Shown here: one piece after another, positions 22,494-35,600 of the stretch
Layout: the number at the start of each line of letters is the position of its first letter
Position numbering within the stretch: the stretch's first letter is position 1
Assembly (NCBI RefSeq): GCF_022539665.2
Contig: NC_081340.1
Span: 4,092,001-4,156,000, forward strand
Length of the DNA stretch: 64,000 nucleotides
Reading direction: 5' to 3'
From: Daphnia carinata
Lineage: Eukaryota > Arthropoda > Branchiopoda > Diplostraca > Daphniidae
Program-made: the position numbers and the translations under genes
The notes under the pieces: generated by a model
Seen by the model: only the letters and a program-made list of their open reading frames with translations
The model's database searches: none
Told to the model about the DNA's origin: nothing

Positions 22494-24663
22494 ATGGGAA
22501 ATAGCACAAATTCCGCTGCCGGGGGCGATGGCGCTGATGCAGACTCCAAAATGCACGGAGCCGTGATCGGAGTTGGTGTAGGATTGGCCGCCGGTTTTGC
22601 TGCACCGTTGATGGCCGGCGTGGCCTTGTCGGCCATGGGATTCACGAGCACAGGTACATGCATGATTCATCGTTAGTAACACACGAGATGACAGCAGACT
22701 TTTAGCGTTGCATTTCTTTTCAGCTTCATTTTTCCTCTGTTAAGGTTAACTGATTGCAATCGGTTGCTATGACAACTTTTCCCAAACATCGTAGCGTGAG
22801 TTAATCGGTTAACCGATACAATGCCAATGCGTGAATCAGTAATATTTGCCATTTTATGTTGAGCAAAAGACTAAAATTTGATAAGAATATAGCCATTAGT
22901 TTAGTGCAAAGTTTATCATTTTTTTTTGTTTTTTCCAACAATTGCAATGAGAATTCAGTTCACTAACCTGGCCTTGTAGACGTAGTCTGCAAAAACCGAC
23001 AGGAATTCGCAAGTCGTGCGAAACAAAAGGGCTTTTGCCAAACACTTTGCCGGCCGGCCCCTATGGCTGGTTGGGTGAAGGCCACACAAATATAAAGCCG
23101 CATTTATGGTTGTCTTTTTGATGGCCTTGTCTTATCTCATAACTTTCTTCTTTTCCTTTTTGGTAGAACCCAAAAAATTGTCCAGACGAGAAACATTTTT
23201 ACTTGACGATCGTTATTTAAACATGTAGGAATAGCTGCGGGATCGCTGGCCGCTTCGTGGGAGGCTTCCGGCGGGAGTCTTTTCTCAACCCTGCATTCCG
23301 TTGGCATCTCAGGCATCAGCGGAGCTATGGCCGCCGGGCTCGGGGCCGTTTTTGGCACGGCCGCTGTCGTTTTGACAACTCTCTTCAGAAAAACGAAGCC
23401 GGAACTAACTGAAGCGAAAATTGAACCGGTTGAGGAGAAACCCGTCATGGCTACCGCCCGAGCTCAATCCGCTGGACGCTGCCCAGCAGCAACTGAACCT
23501 GTCATGCCAGGGAAGCGAGAAGAACAGGTGAAAAAGGAAAACTTGGCAGATGAAACGGTCTCGGTTCAAAAGATCACCAGCACCGTCCAACACAGTGAAG
23601 CCGTTGCGGAAGCGGAGATTGTGAGTATTCCGGAATCGAAAGGATCGCAAGACGAGGCAGTTGTCCCCATTCAACCGGAAGTTCATTTTACAGCTGTTAC
23701 GGCCATTGAAGATCAAATCGAGAACCAAATCATTCAAGCAACAAACGATGTGACAGAAACAAAAAACAAGTTAAAGTAGAAGAAGAAAAGAAACAAGAAG
23801 AAGAAGAAGAAGAAGAAGAGGAAGTAGAAGAATTATGTTATCCAGTCAAACCAGCGACGTTTAGCGAACACATTCTGGCAGCTAGAGAAGTCATGGAACC
23901 AACACCAGTTGCCTCACCGGTGCAATCGGAGTTGGTTGCAGAGAGAGATGATAATCAAGAAGAGGAAGAAGTAGAAGAAGAAGAAGAAGAAATGGTTGTC
24001 GTTAAAGCTGCTGTAAGCACAGAAGCTGCTCCTCCAGTTAAAGATGAAGTCATTAGCAGAATTACAACAGTTCCAGATGAAATGAAGGAAGTACAAGAAG
24101 AAAAATGTGAGGTAGCCATTACTGCAGCTGTTACGGCTGCAGCTAGTCCGGTAGTACAACAACCGGAAGTCGAAGAGGAAGAAGAAGAAGAGGAGGAAGA
24201 AGAGGAAGAAGAAGAAGACGAGGAAGAGATGGTTATACTTCCTTCAGCAATTGAAGTAGCTCAAACGCAAGAACCTGAAAAGAAAGTAGAAGAAAAAGCC
24301 ATCGTCAGCACTCCCGCACCTATTGTAGAAGCGCAAACAAAGCCCGAAACAAAGGAAGAAGAAGAAGAATATGAGGAGGAAGAAGAATACGAAGAAGAGG
24401 AAGAAGAAAAAGTTGTTGTCAAAACGCCTGTTGCAATTGTCGAAACTCAAGTAAAGAAACCTGAAACTAAGAAAGAAGAGGAAGAAGAAGAAGAAGACGA
24501 AGAAGACGAAGAAGAGGAAGAAGCAAACATTCAAGAGACAGCAATCAAAGCGCCTGCAGAAGTGAAGCCCGTAACTGCGATGGCTGAACCAGAAGTCAAA
24601 CCCGTAACTGCGATGACTGAGCCAGAAGTGAAACCACCGATCGACCCAACCAAAAACCAGTAA
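22494..24663 (+). CDS. ISG12/IFI27-family protein with acidic tail, frame-broken
   Basis: Exons are 22494-22653 and 23229 onward, joined in phase 1 (ACAG|GTACAT to ACATGTAG|GA). The Gly/Ala-rich hydrophobic core at residues about 20-105 (GAVIGVGVGLAAGFAAPLMA, GFTSTGIAAGSLAASW, VGISGISGAMAAGLGAVFG) matches the ISG12 domain of interferon-inducible IFI6/IFI27, small membrane proteins often mitochondrial. The reading frame stops at 23777-23779 after 236 residues. The -1 frame is open from 23767 to 24663 and adds 298 residues of Glu-rich low-complexity sequence of similar style. The last in-frame codons before the break form A AAA AAC (23761-23767), a textbook -1 slippery heptamer. Alternatives are a one-base loss in the A run, a disabled allele or a consensus error. 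Read through, the protein would have 531 residues. No ordinary splice restores the frame. Confidence 0.75.
22654..23228 (+). other. Intron of the ISG12-like gene
   Basis: A 575-base phase-1 intron lies inside the hydrophobic domain. It is AT-rich and has no recognised feature. Confidence 0.7.
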
Positions 24664-25860
24664 TCATGTCACAGTCAAACGTCCTATTAACAAGTGCGTG
24701 AACAATGGATGAGGTTAGCTCGACAGCTAATGGTGCGCAAACCTTGACATAAAAATGTGATTGAACCAAGTGTATTGCCAGTAAAAAAAAGCAATTTCTA
24801 TCGTTATTAATCCAACGTAGCTATTCAAAAAAAAAAAAAAAAAAAGGACATTGTATTAACCAATTTTTTTCCCCCTCCTATTCTTGCTATTATTCTATCG
24901 GCGGTCGGTAAAAAAAAAAGCGAATGAATTCTAAGTCTTTAAATGATCATAACGAAATTTCAGTCAGGAGAAGGGACGCCTTAATGAGAAAAAATCACGT
25001 CGGAAAGAAAAGTTAAACAATAAAATGATTTAATGGAAATGCCAGGAGGGGCAAAAGAAAAAGTGTGTCTTCCATTTCCGATTTGGGGTTTCTCAGTTTG
25101 GGTATCACGGGATACGTCGGTTATCACATTTGGTTTAATAATTCTCTTTAACGAAACGTTTCTTTTAGGCAGTAAAAATGCGTCCCTAATACGGAAAGCA
25201 AAAACTGGAAATCATCAGTTTTGTTGGAACGCAATTCAAAATCCCTCACACGACGACGAAATGAACGCGTGATTTCCGGTATCGCGTGATCAACCCACCT
25301 ATCCTCTACATGACGGGAGGGAGTAGAAAAATAGTTAAACTCTAAATGAAATGATTGGAAATCCAAGGGGAAAAAACACAAGTCCCTTGCCTAGTAACAA
25401 AAACATGTGATTGCAATCAAGACGCTAGTTTCGATGGAATTCTTTACGTACTCACCATAGTGACCAGACGATGGTCCCGATACATCCCCAAATATTTCTA
25501 ATTTGTTTTTGTTCTTTAAGTTTCTTGTGCTAGGGACAGGGCAAACACCTTAACGGCCGTTTTACGATTTGTTTTTTTCTGAGTACATTTTTAGGTATTT
25601 GGTGAATTTTTACGATACAGTACTTCAAAAAATATATAATCTTTCCAAAAACAACAATAAACTCCGATTTAAATTATTAACACAAAGGGAAAGCCAAACA
25701 AAAAAAAATAATAGAAAAAATAATACTCCAACATTTTACCGAGTAACAAATAGAAATATTAGGAAACAATTAACACTTACATAGATCTCTCTGGCAGGAA
25801 GATGATAACGATCGTTCACAAACAATTTGATGCGGTCCTCTGCGGAAATTGTTTTCGCTT
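24664..25860. other. Convergent intergenic region
   Basis: About 1.2 kb lies between the ISG12-like and MATH-BTB stop codons. It holds a 19-A run at 24827-24845 and AT-rich sequence. The short ORFs in it look random. Confidence 0.45.
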
Positions 25861-26689
25861 TTATTCAATTTTCATGACTAGTGCTGACAAATGATCAGCA
25901 TCCAAATCCTTTGCTGTTGCCATGACGCACAGGCTTTTTAAAGTATCGACGTGATACTTGTCGGCTGCCATCAACAATTTTACCTTTTACAAACAAATTA
26001 AAAGCTTTTCAAAATCAGGTTAAAATTTTAAAAAATTGTAGACATACGTCGGCTGCCGATCGCCTCAATTGCCCCGTGTAGAGGAAATAGAGGAACTCTT
26101 CGAAGATGGACGATTCAATGTCTTCGATGACGACCTGTTGTGTCCGGGATTCCATCATATCTGCCTTAAACATGGCAGCAAAGACTGGACTCCGGGCAGC
26201 TACGATACCTTTGTGAGCTGGGAAGACACGATCTCCGACGAGGAACTCGAAATCGGTGAACTGCTTCTCTTTGGCTGCTGCCCAATACTCGCCACCCATT
26301 CGAATGTCTACTGGCTGGTAACTGTAATCATCGATCGTCTTGACGACGTGGATGTAGAAATTGTACGACGTCAGGACGTCGGTGTGGGAATAGCCCTCGA
26401 GGACGAACGTGAACATTTGAATGGCCGGCTCGTTGGGTTCGGTTCTCAACGTCATCTCTTCGCCGTTGACACCGGGAGCGATGAGGTAGACGTGCGATAT
26501 TTTGAATCCCGATTTGCATGGGTAAACGTTGATAAAGTACAGCGTCATTGTGGATTGTTTCAGCCCGAAACGGAAACAATTGTCCGCGTGAAAAGGCACC
26601 AAATTCGACATCCAGATAGCGCCTCTTTCCGGTCGTTCGTTGATTGTCCATTCGCATCGAATGACAGCTTCCTCTGACATTATAGACAT
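25861..26689 (-). CDS. MATH-BTB protein (SPOP-like)
   Basis: Exons 26048-26689 and 25861-25983 join across a 64-base intron (GAC|GTATGT to GTAAAAG|GTA, phase 0) and give 254 residues. Residues 1-120 fit a MATH domain (IRCEWTINERPERG, FRFGLKQSTMTLYFINVYPC). A BTB fold follows from about 140: FTDFEFLVGDRVFPAHKGIV, ARSPVFAAMFKADMMES, FEEFLYFLYTGQLR, then MAADKYHVDTLKSLC from exon 2. Known relatives are Cullin-3 substrate adaptors. The C terminus after BTB is short. The 5' UTR appears spliced: an acceptor TTTGAACAG sits 12 bases before the ATG, with a matching donor CATCAG|GTATTT across intron 26702-26760. It shares the FEE(F/V)LYF(L/M)YTG pattern with the second half of the gene at 4148-5996. 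Confidence 0.88.
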
Positions 26690-26761
26690 CGCTCTATAAA
26701 CCTGTTCAAATATTATGATGTCATCTTTCTGTCAACGTTTGCGTATAAAAAACAAATACCT

Positions 26762-29419
26762 GATGGCTTGAAATGATAGCCTGAGAAGACAGATGTAGTG
26801 GCCGATTGATTGTGTACTAATGTTTGTTATTAGTACTCGTAGCAAGATCGAAACGTTCACCGGAGCATGACAGTTGTCAAGTACTTAACGTGTTTGATGA
26901 AGAGAGAGCACAAATCAAAATACGTGCATAATCGGCACGTTGGAAGCAGAGACTGGCACGTATGACAAGTTGACAACAAAGCAAGTGGCGCTAATGGAGG
27001 TAAAGCTAGACGTCATTTGCCTGATGGGGTTTCTTATCCCAGCCCACGTAACGTTTTTAGGACTCCTGATTTGATCTTACGACTAGGTCATGAAATGACA
27101 TCAAATGCCGCAAGGTGCAAAGTGTCACTGACCTTTCGGCCGTGAAACATTGAAAATACAGGTGCAAACAACAGCGGTGTTGCCCATAATTGTGTAATGA
27201 AACAAGCCTACCGTATTAACTGTATGAATGAGCAAACTACACGGACAATCACGATGGATGTGCGCTCGCTTTATTAAATCACTGGCATTCAATGTCTTCC
27301 GTATGTTGCGCAGGCGAAGGAAGAGCAGCTGGTCGATATGATCGCTTTATCGATTGCAATTCAAAATTCAGGGCAACGAATAATTGAAACTGTACATAGG
27401 GTCGTGTAAGCTTTAAATTAGGCCCAGCAGATTGGGATAGAACAATGTAGCTTCTAACTTTCGGGACGTTTGTTTGCTTTTTCGGCGCTTTGATTACATA
27501 GCTGTGAAACATGATAAAGGCGCGGCATACAAATACAACCGCCATAAAAGTGATCGATTTCGAAGAGAAAGTGGTTTTAATTATGAATTCAAAAATTAAA
27601 TCGACTTCTTTTGCGCGTCTTTTCACGTGCTTCCATCTCTTGTAAGGTAAGCTAAGTTCTATGCGGAAACTCGTTCGATTCTACTTTCAAAATAAAAGAA
27701 AACTCATAGCTCTACAAAATCGGATCGAAGAATACGAGCCAAAATGTCGATAACAGGACAGGTTGATCCCAAAAGTTACCTTCTATTACATTATTAAAAA
27801 AACATCTCATAAGTCTTTCATTTTCAACACCATCGTCCACCTTCTAATAAATGCAAAAGTATAGCGTTACAACTTTTGTTTATAGCGATCAAAAACTCAT
27901 GCTCGATGGTTTGATGTCCCGGTGTTCAAAATAAAAGGCTTAAATGAATTCCATATCGATGTGGACTGCATATAGCGAATGCTTTAACGGAAAGGGAACT
28001 AGGAATACCCACCTATGCATATTGGAATTGGTTTATGGATGGCATGGCGATGGTGAGTTACTTTTTGCTGACCTGAGAGCTCCAGGTGGCTGGCCGCTGA
28101 AAGATAGTATCGATTGATGATATCTTTTATGTGCCCATTTTCTCTCCCATTCCTTTATTCTTTAAACATAAACTCTTTCAAAAGAATGATGATGCCCAAA
28201 GTTGAAATCAACGCTGATGAAAAAGCCTCATGTGAACTAAAATCATCCTGCTTTTTAATCGAGGAAGTACGTAACGAACTACCTACCATCCGCGGAGTGT
28301 TACTATTAGTTGGAAAGGGTTTCCTAGCTCAACACCATTCGTTTTATCTCGTTTTCTTTTCTTGACCTCCAAAATCTCTCAACAAGCTTGATGGATTTAT
28401 TGATTCGATTTCGTTTAGCTGGAACCCCCCCTCCGCATTTTTCTTCACTCCTTTGAATGGGTAGGAAATTGACCTCGTCCCACTACTTCGCAGCGACTGT
28501 GATTCCATTTTTCTCAATGCCCTGTTGAAATTGGAAATGAAAAACGTCCATTTAAAAAAGAAGATAGTCTTATCATAAATAAAACTCAGATCAATGAATG
28601 GAAAAAGGGGGATATTCATTTCATTCTTTAGGCGAGGTATCGCTTTCTAGGAGACTTCAAGTGGCTCCGGAAATGAAATCTAAAAAATGAAAGAGAATAA
28701 GATCTACTAGCTGTTAACTAAAACGAAAAGAAAACAAATACCGATGTGGGTGGCTTGGCTTTCTGACACACTTCTATATGCAGTTCAGCTGGGTTCCGTC
28801 TTCTTGCAATGTCTAGAATAAGCAAAACATTTCTATACCTCCCACTCGGTTAAAAAGCCGACCGCTGTGCAACAAGTTCCACATAGGCTACCCTAAGATT
28901 GACAAAGATCGATGGGGTTTGAAAAGACCCTCAACTTTGCTCTAGATGTTCCTCATACTCGTCAGTCTAAAACCCTTTCTGTCCAAATATAGACTTTTCG
29001 TGTGAAATCAACAATTGAGCGCAAAAAAGGGGCCGTCAATAAAAGGGAAGGCGATTGTAAAGGGTTCCATTGTAAAGGTGTGGAGTACTTTTGAAAGGAC
29101 AAAATGTGGAGCACTATTATTCCGCTTTTGAGTGGAGAAAAGGAGTGATACATTTCGCACACGTGGGCCGTCCCCATTCATTACATGCCGGCCTGGCCGG
29201 ATTTATGGATTTACGGTGCAAGTTGATTTTACCTTTTTCATTTCCATGTCCCACACACAAAATCGAAATTGGTTCGCACAGTTCAACAACGGCATTTTAC
29301 CACTTTTCAAACATTTGGTTTTCCGATTTTCAGATTAGCAGCTGGCCGAAATAATAACAGAGAAGCGTGTCTTGCGGTTCGTTTGTTTTTCGTTTATCCG
29401 CGTCTTAGTGTATCAATTC
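26762..29419. other. Gene-poor region, part 1
   Basis: About 2.7 kb with no supported gene. The longest frame, 115 codons on the minus strand at 27279-27626, starts at GTG and has no domain-like features. Nothing repeated or structured stands out. Confidence 0.45.
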
Positions 29420-29659
29420 TTATTTGATTTGCTTGCCAGTGCCTGTGTGCTCCACACACACTTCTAATACCTAAATAAATTGCGAACACAGTTTGATTAG
29501 AGAAGTTAAAATACAAAAGAAAATTAGTTTGAGGCAGCAAAATATCCTTATAGAAGAATAAGATCTTATTACTTTTAAAACAAACCAAATGACGCAAACA
29601 TCCGCCTCAAATAATAATAAAAAAAGATGTTAAATAAGACGACTTACTTTATTTTCCAT
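29420..29659 (-). other. Possible short spliced transcript, 20-codon ORF
   Basis: A TATATAAAG box (29681-29689, minus) is followed 30 bases later by ATG GAA AAT AAA and the strong donor AAA|GTAAGT (intron from 29647). An acceptor ATTTATTTAG before 29470 continues the frame for 16 codons to a stop at 29420. The peptide would be only 20 residues, so this may be a non-coding transcript or chance. It is listed because promoter, donor and acceptor are correctly ordered in otherwise empty DNA. Confidence 0.22.
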
Positions 29660-29680
29660 GTTCCAGATAAGTAGGAGGCT

Positions 29681-29689
29681 CTTTATATA
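29681..29689 (-). promoter_or_regulatory. TATA-box-like element
   Basis: TATATAAAG lies on the minus strand about 30 bases before a possible first exon. It is a good consensus match, but functional use is unproven. Confidence 0.3.
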
Positions 29690-32600
29690 GCAACAATGCC
29701 AGGGGTATGTCGTCGTCGTCGGCACGAATAACAAACGCCTATTAAATGCGCGTGACACGCGATGCCATTATAAACGCCGACCGCCGTCCATGCCGATGGC
29801 GAGATTTAAAAGAACAGGGGGAAGAAAATAACACGCACTAGTTTTTTTTCAAAGATCATACGATATAATTGTGTTATCATATTCATAAAGATTGTTATAC
29901 CATGCGCGTGTTGAGTATCGGCGTTCACCTTGCCCGCCGGGAGGCTCTTGCCACATGAAGCGCTGGCTGTTTCGTGACCGAGGTTAAGTGGAGAATGAAA
30001 TCAAAATGTGCGGTTGCATCAAAAAGCCCCATAGAGATTTCTGTTATAATAAAAAAAAAATCATAAAAAGTTCCAAACAAAATTTTGTGGTCGAGAATCA
30101 TATCCGGCGTACTGGCTATCATTTCAGGCCGTAAGTGGGGTACACACTAGCGCACTAGCGCACTGTCTGTCGGCTCGTTCTTTTCTTTTTAGCTGTTTGG
30201 GCACCTCAAACTGACTTATTAAAAAATAATTTTTCCTTTTTTCTTTTCGTAAGGGTAAATAGATAATGACGTTTTAAAGAAGCTCGACTCATTAACTCGT
30301 TTATCGCTACAACGGCACACGTGAAAAGGGGGTGTCTTCCGCACGGCCTTTGCGGACCAAGAAAATTTTCTAATTTTCCTTTTTTGTGTGGATTTGAGTA
30401 CGGGGAAAAATTGGAACGTACACGTGTCTTACGAACCTGTCTGGAGTTCGTGGATGCGCAAGCGCTTTCAAAGAAAAAAAGGGTAGTGGTTCGTAACACA
30501 AACGATTATCAACCTTCCTGGAAAGTGGGGTATGGTAAGCTATACAAAAAGCTTTTTCTATTTCCTTATTTTTTTTTGTCACAGGTAAATTTCAGGTGTT
30601 TGAAGGGGATAGGTAGCAAAAAATGTAACCCCATCCCAATAAGAAACATCAAAAGAAAATCCAATTCACTACTATGCACAAATTAAATTTGCATCGCACC
30701 GCTATTGCTTTCTCTCCAACAAGTGACCGATATTTACAGAAGACTCGTCAGAACATATGAAACGGAAAAAACAGCTCCGGGCTGAATTTGAATTCTGTGA
30801 TTAACATCTGCGGCGGCTCGTGTTCAATGCTGTTCTCAACTACTTATTTATCATACCGAATAATAGCTTCAATTACCCGTTGAATCCTAGAATTTCCTTT
30901 CATCGGTGGCGCCATTCTCCTCGCTGCAGACGTTTCACAATTCGAGTACTTAAAATATTGGCTATTTGCAATTACGTCCACCATTTACTGGATCGGTGAG
31001 CGCTTTCTTTTGGCAGCCTTGTTGGTCAATTATCGCCATTTATGCGTATGATTATTTCAACATCTTCTTCATGAAAAACAAGTGCATCAAAGAGTATACA
31101 ACTAAAATATCAGCACATAATGGCCCAAGATATTTGCATATTACCTGTTTTTCACCTGTTATTACTCTCACCGTATCACCTACACTTCACACTGTCTTTC
31201 ACTCTCTTTCTTACTGTATATTTTCACTATGATGTCTCTAATGCGCACATAAATTGGAACTGCACTGTACGGCCGTTGCGCGCGTGTCGAAATTGGCACA
31301 CTATAATTGGCACTTGCAAACAAACCCAAACTTGTTTGCTAACTGCAAACGAAGTGTGTGGCCTTTCCTTAAGAGAGCTCTCAATGAAATAACGATGGGC
31401 AAGAAACCTGCACAAACTAATGAGCTTACACCCTTTCTTTCCCTCTCTCAATTGCACAATTGCCAGATTTTTAAAGAGCAATTTATCTCGTAAATTCGTA
31501 ATGGAAGGTGGAAAATGAAAAATAAGAATCTCTAATGGTAAATCTCTTCACTGAAGCTCAAAGCAATCACGGTGAATATTGCCTGAAAAAAAATCCTGAG
31601 CGGTTAGACAGTTACACCGATTTAATTAGAGTAAAGAGGCCAGCGCACAACAGTAAGAGCCTCTATAATTTCTTCCTCCACTGAGATAAAGGAAAGGGGT
31701 TTACTCTGACAGAGTGATGACGCTCTTTTGACGGTGTTAAAACTCGGAATGAATGCTTCGGATAATTGAAGCAAAGCGGCGCTTTTTCCTATCGCTGCTG
31801 GAGAAGAGGCCCTATAGTCACAAGTTTTGTTAAATGGGACTCGTAGTCAAGTGCATTTATAGACCAAATACATAGAATTTCGTTGATATGGTTGTCGTCT
31901 TCCATTTTTTTCTTTTAATGTATATCATCTGATTAATGAGACGCACCGTAGCAGGTGTCCCCCTCGTTTTGGTAGTGGGGGGAGTTTATAGGTAAAAAGG
32001 GTAGGTACGTACACGCAATATAGTGTAGCCATAACCCATTGTGCAAGAAAAAAAGGAAGAGCTGAAGCACCTCGGAATTTATTTCTTTTAAATAGTATCC
32101 ATAGTGCGCCGACTAATTGGAGATGAAATTCATTTATGACTCGAATGAGCAACGTTTTATGTCTCGCATCCGTCTTTTCTATTGAACACGGATAGGCAAA
32201 ATGCGCTATCGTCTTCTGTGTTAAAAAAAAATTGAAAATTGTAATTCTTTTTGGTTGGTAGCCTCGTACAACAATATAGATTCAAGATGGTGTTGTATTA
32301 ATCATCTGGTTGCTGCTATAGAAGTAAATCGAATGCATGTACGGTCAACGCACAATAGATGTATTCATCACGCCAAAAGATAGTAGCATCGTACCAGATG
32401 GTTATAATGGCTAAGGTTCAGGTAACAGTAACAAAACAAAGAAAATCATCTAAAGAATACAGCCTTTGTTCGTCTTACCCTAATAGAATACGAGATCTGT
32501 ATTACGACTACCTGTCCTAGCGCGTCAATGTGAAATTTACCGTAAGAGGTAAAGCAATCTGAAAGAATACAAGATATCAAGCACGTATTAATATTCTTAT

Positions 32601-35600
32601 CTTGTCACGTTATTCTGAAATGAGTTCCTTGTTTACATGCAAGGGCACTAGGCCCATATAGCTTTGCATAAAACAGTAGCATCTAATCTTTTTAAATTTT
32701 AAGACAAATTCATCAACATGCATCATCTTAAAATGATGGCCAAGATGCTACTTCATTTTTGTTTGCGTGTCTCCACAAGAAAATAAATAAAAACAAACCA
32801 TGTTTTGATATTCCTCATCTCACGCTGTTTTTTCTCGTCTCGTCTTCGTCCCAGTCTTCATTTCATTTTTTTATGATAGATCTAGAACTGTATAAGGGCT
32901 AAAAAACCGTCCCCGCTGGGCTACTGGTCAGGCAATATAACTACAACAAAACGAAAATCCGTGGGACTTAGAAAGAAAGTCTCGTTCCCTTTGACAAGTT
33001 TCAGTTGTTTGCTCACTGAAAATGACTGCAAAGGTACTCCATGTCAGCATAGTGGACAATCAAATGAAGCTAGTTATAATGAACACTCGCAAAAGAATAA
33101 AAAAAGGTCGTAACAACTGACCAAGACAGGTGCACATACGCCCAAAAAGCTGCCGATATTGTTACCGTAAATATAGTGGATGATGGGCAAGTGTTCACTC
33201 GTGCTCCTTCTTGTTTACTTAACGAATTTCAAAAGGGATCTTGCGAACTAAATTTTTTTGTGAGGAAATTGTGAACGAGGGGTGCATCCCTCTTCGTATA
33301 GATTTCATCTGTGTGTCTGGAACGAAACGGGGGACATACAAAACAAGAGGGAAAGTATCAACAGGTTGGAATGTAGACTGCTACTAAATAATACGGTGGA
33401 CATAGAGAGAGAACGTGGCTAGGCTTTGCTTTGGTTTCTTGACCTGCTAGAAGATGCACTTCACTTGTCACTGGAATTGCGGCTTATTCGACCTGACAGC
33501 CTTCATCCTGCCCTCTTTTTCCTCCTTATCTTGGTCCATTAAATATCGAGAATAAAGCACGAGAAGAAATATAAAAAAAGGAGAAAGATATACGAGGGGA
33601 GGCTATCCTATTATACTGTACAAGATTCAAGTTACAATCCCACTATGTTTAAACTCTGCCCTTCCACTGGGCTGAATTTTCAAATAGCTCATGGCTATCC
33701 AGAGTTGCGACACGCACCGATGAACAAGACATGATGGCAAAGTATGCAACCAGTCATGATAGCTGTACTGTAGGACTGTTGGTCTAACAATATCGATTAA
33801 AGATCAATTTCCATTTGTCTGGAATTCTTTGAAAACAATAGTACATTACGGATCTGACTCGAAATTTCACACTGATTTTTTATTCTGGAATTCCGGAATT
33901 CAGCATGATAGTGGATGTCATTTGCGATAGCCCAATACTAGACACCGAGTCTGATACAGGTGAATGAACGAAAAACAGAGTGAACCCTTTGTTGAAAGGG
34001 CATGCAAGCACAACAAACGCAGTTAAGTGGAAACTGGCGACAGGAAAAGATCAAAGTTTGGGCGTGGCTGTTGGGGCTTCTTGTCTGTTACATTATATTC
34101 CCCACCATCCGGCGATACATCGTCAAGGTGATGCTTGCCCGTAGTGTTCATTACCACTTTCTGTGTGAGGTATGGGGTGCTTTCCTACTTGAACAAGCGC
34201 TTCTTTTTTTTCCGTTACGATGTATCTTATCAAGTTCATAACCAGTAGCCCGTATGAGCTAAGCTGAGGCGACAACCAGCGCACAAAAAAAATTACAACA
34301 AGTGGAAACGAATTTAAGAGAAAACAATCTAGAAAAAAAAATATGGTAAAGATAGATGATGTCTTCCAGTTATCACCGCTGTGGTCGGCTTCACTCCGGA
34401 CCACCGGAATCGAAAGCGGATACTTTTTCATACGATATTCTAGGCTGATCTTTTTTTTTTTAGGGGCGTTGCTTGTTCGATGAGACCTGGCTTTTTTTTA
34501 GTCTAGCCTTCTTTAACCCTTTTTCTTTCTATTTTGTTTGGGGGATTGGATGAGGGGGAAGAACGTCTTCTCAATAACGAAAAAAAGTCCGTTGAAATTC
34601 AGGGCATTCTGTGATAACTTTTGTCAAAACTATAAAGGAATAAGGAAGATAATTTACCGATACTGAGTTTACTGCCCTAGGTGCTGGATCCGTATTAAAA
34701 GTAAAAGAAATACAGAATTTGCATTATGAAATGTTTGTGTTGGCAAGGCGGACTAGCCAGAATGTTACACGGTTTTATCTGGAATTGCATTCGAGCATCA
34801 AATTCAATCAATCTCGTTCTTTGTAGCTTTGCTGTCAACGTGGAGCCGAGTTAATTGCAGGTTCGATTCGAAAACAATACGCTGCGCTACCGTTAACGCA
34901 AGGTTTCTTTTCCTCTCCCTTCTTTCTCTTCATGCTGCGCAATGTACGTAATCACTGATATACACCCCGCATTGCACGTACATCCAGCAAGAGCAGCATC
35001 GAGCCTAGGGCCTTGGCCAGTGGGTTTGAATAATAAACACTTGGCTCCCCATTATATGCTAATAAGATGGACTCGATCTCCTCCTTACAAGACACTATGG
35101 AAGAACAAGTTCGGCAAGATGAAGAATGGCCAGCTGGAGTGATAACAATACCACCACCATCAAAAGGGAAAAAAAAAAGTGTGCTAGTGATCCGCTTCGT
35201 TGCGTGCATCGAGTTTAAACATCATCCCATACGTAGCATTATCTCAGGTAGATACACTTGTACTATATCCGATGGAATATCATTTCGAATGGAAGACCTT
35301 TTTGCATTCGGGCGGGTCGATGGATTGAATATCTAATTTGTATCGATCCCCTTCGCCATCAAATTGAGTGTGCAAGTTATATCGTCTAATATTGCGTGGA
35401 GGATTGGAAATACCAGAGGGCAAAAAGAAGCCTAACACACGCGAATGGCGTATTATCCGTATTCGTGAGCTCGGGTGATTTTCAAAATCTTGTGATTTGA
35501 AATTGCTACAATCGACTGTACTACTAGTGTACCACTTGTGCAAAGTATAGGTCATCTCGATGATTACGTGGTGTGTGGTTAACTTGAATAAACAGTGATT

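Noticed and set aside
23914-24534. Phe-rich minus-strand frames
   Set aside because: They are antisense shadows of the GAA/GAG-rich tail of the ISG12-like gene.
26069-26677. 202-codon plus-strand frame
   Set aside because: It is an antisense shadow of the MATH-BTB exon, whose minus-strand frame has clear domains and splice sites.
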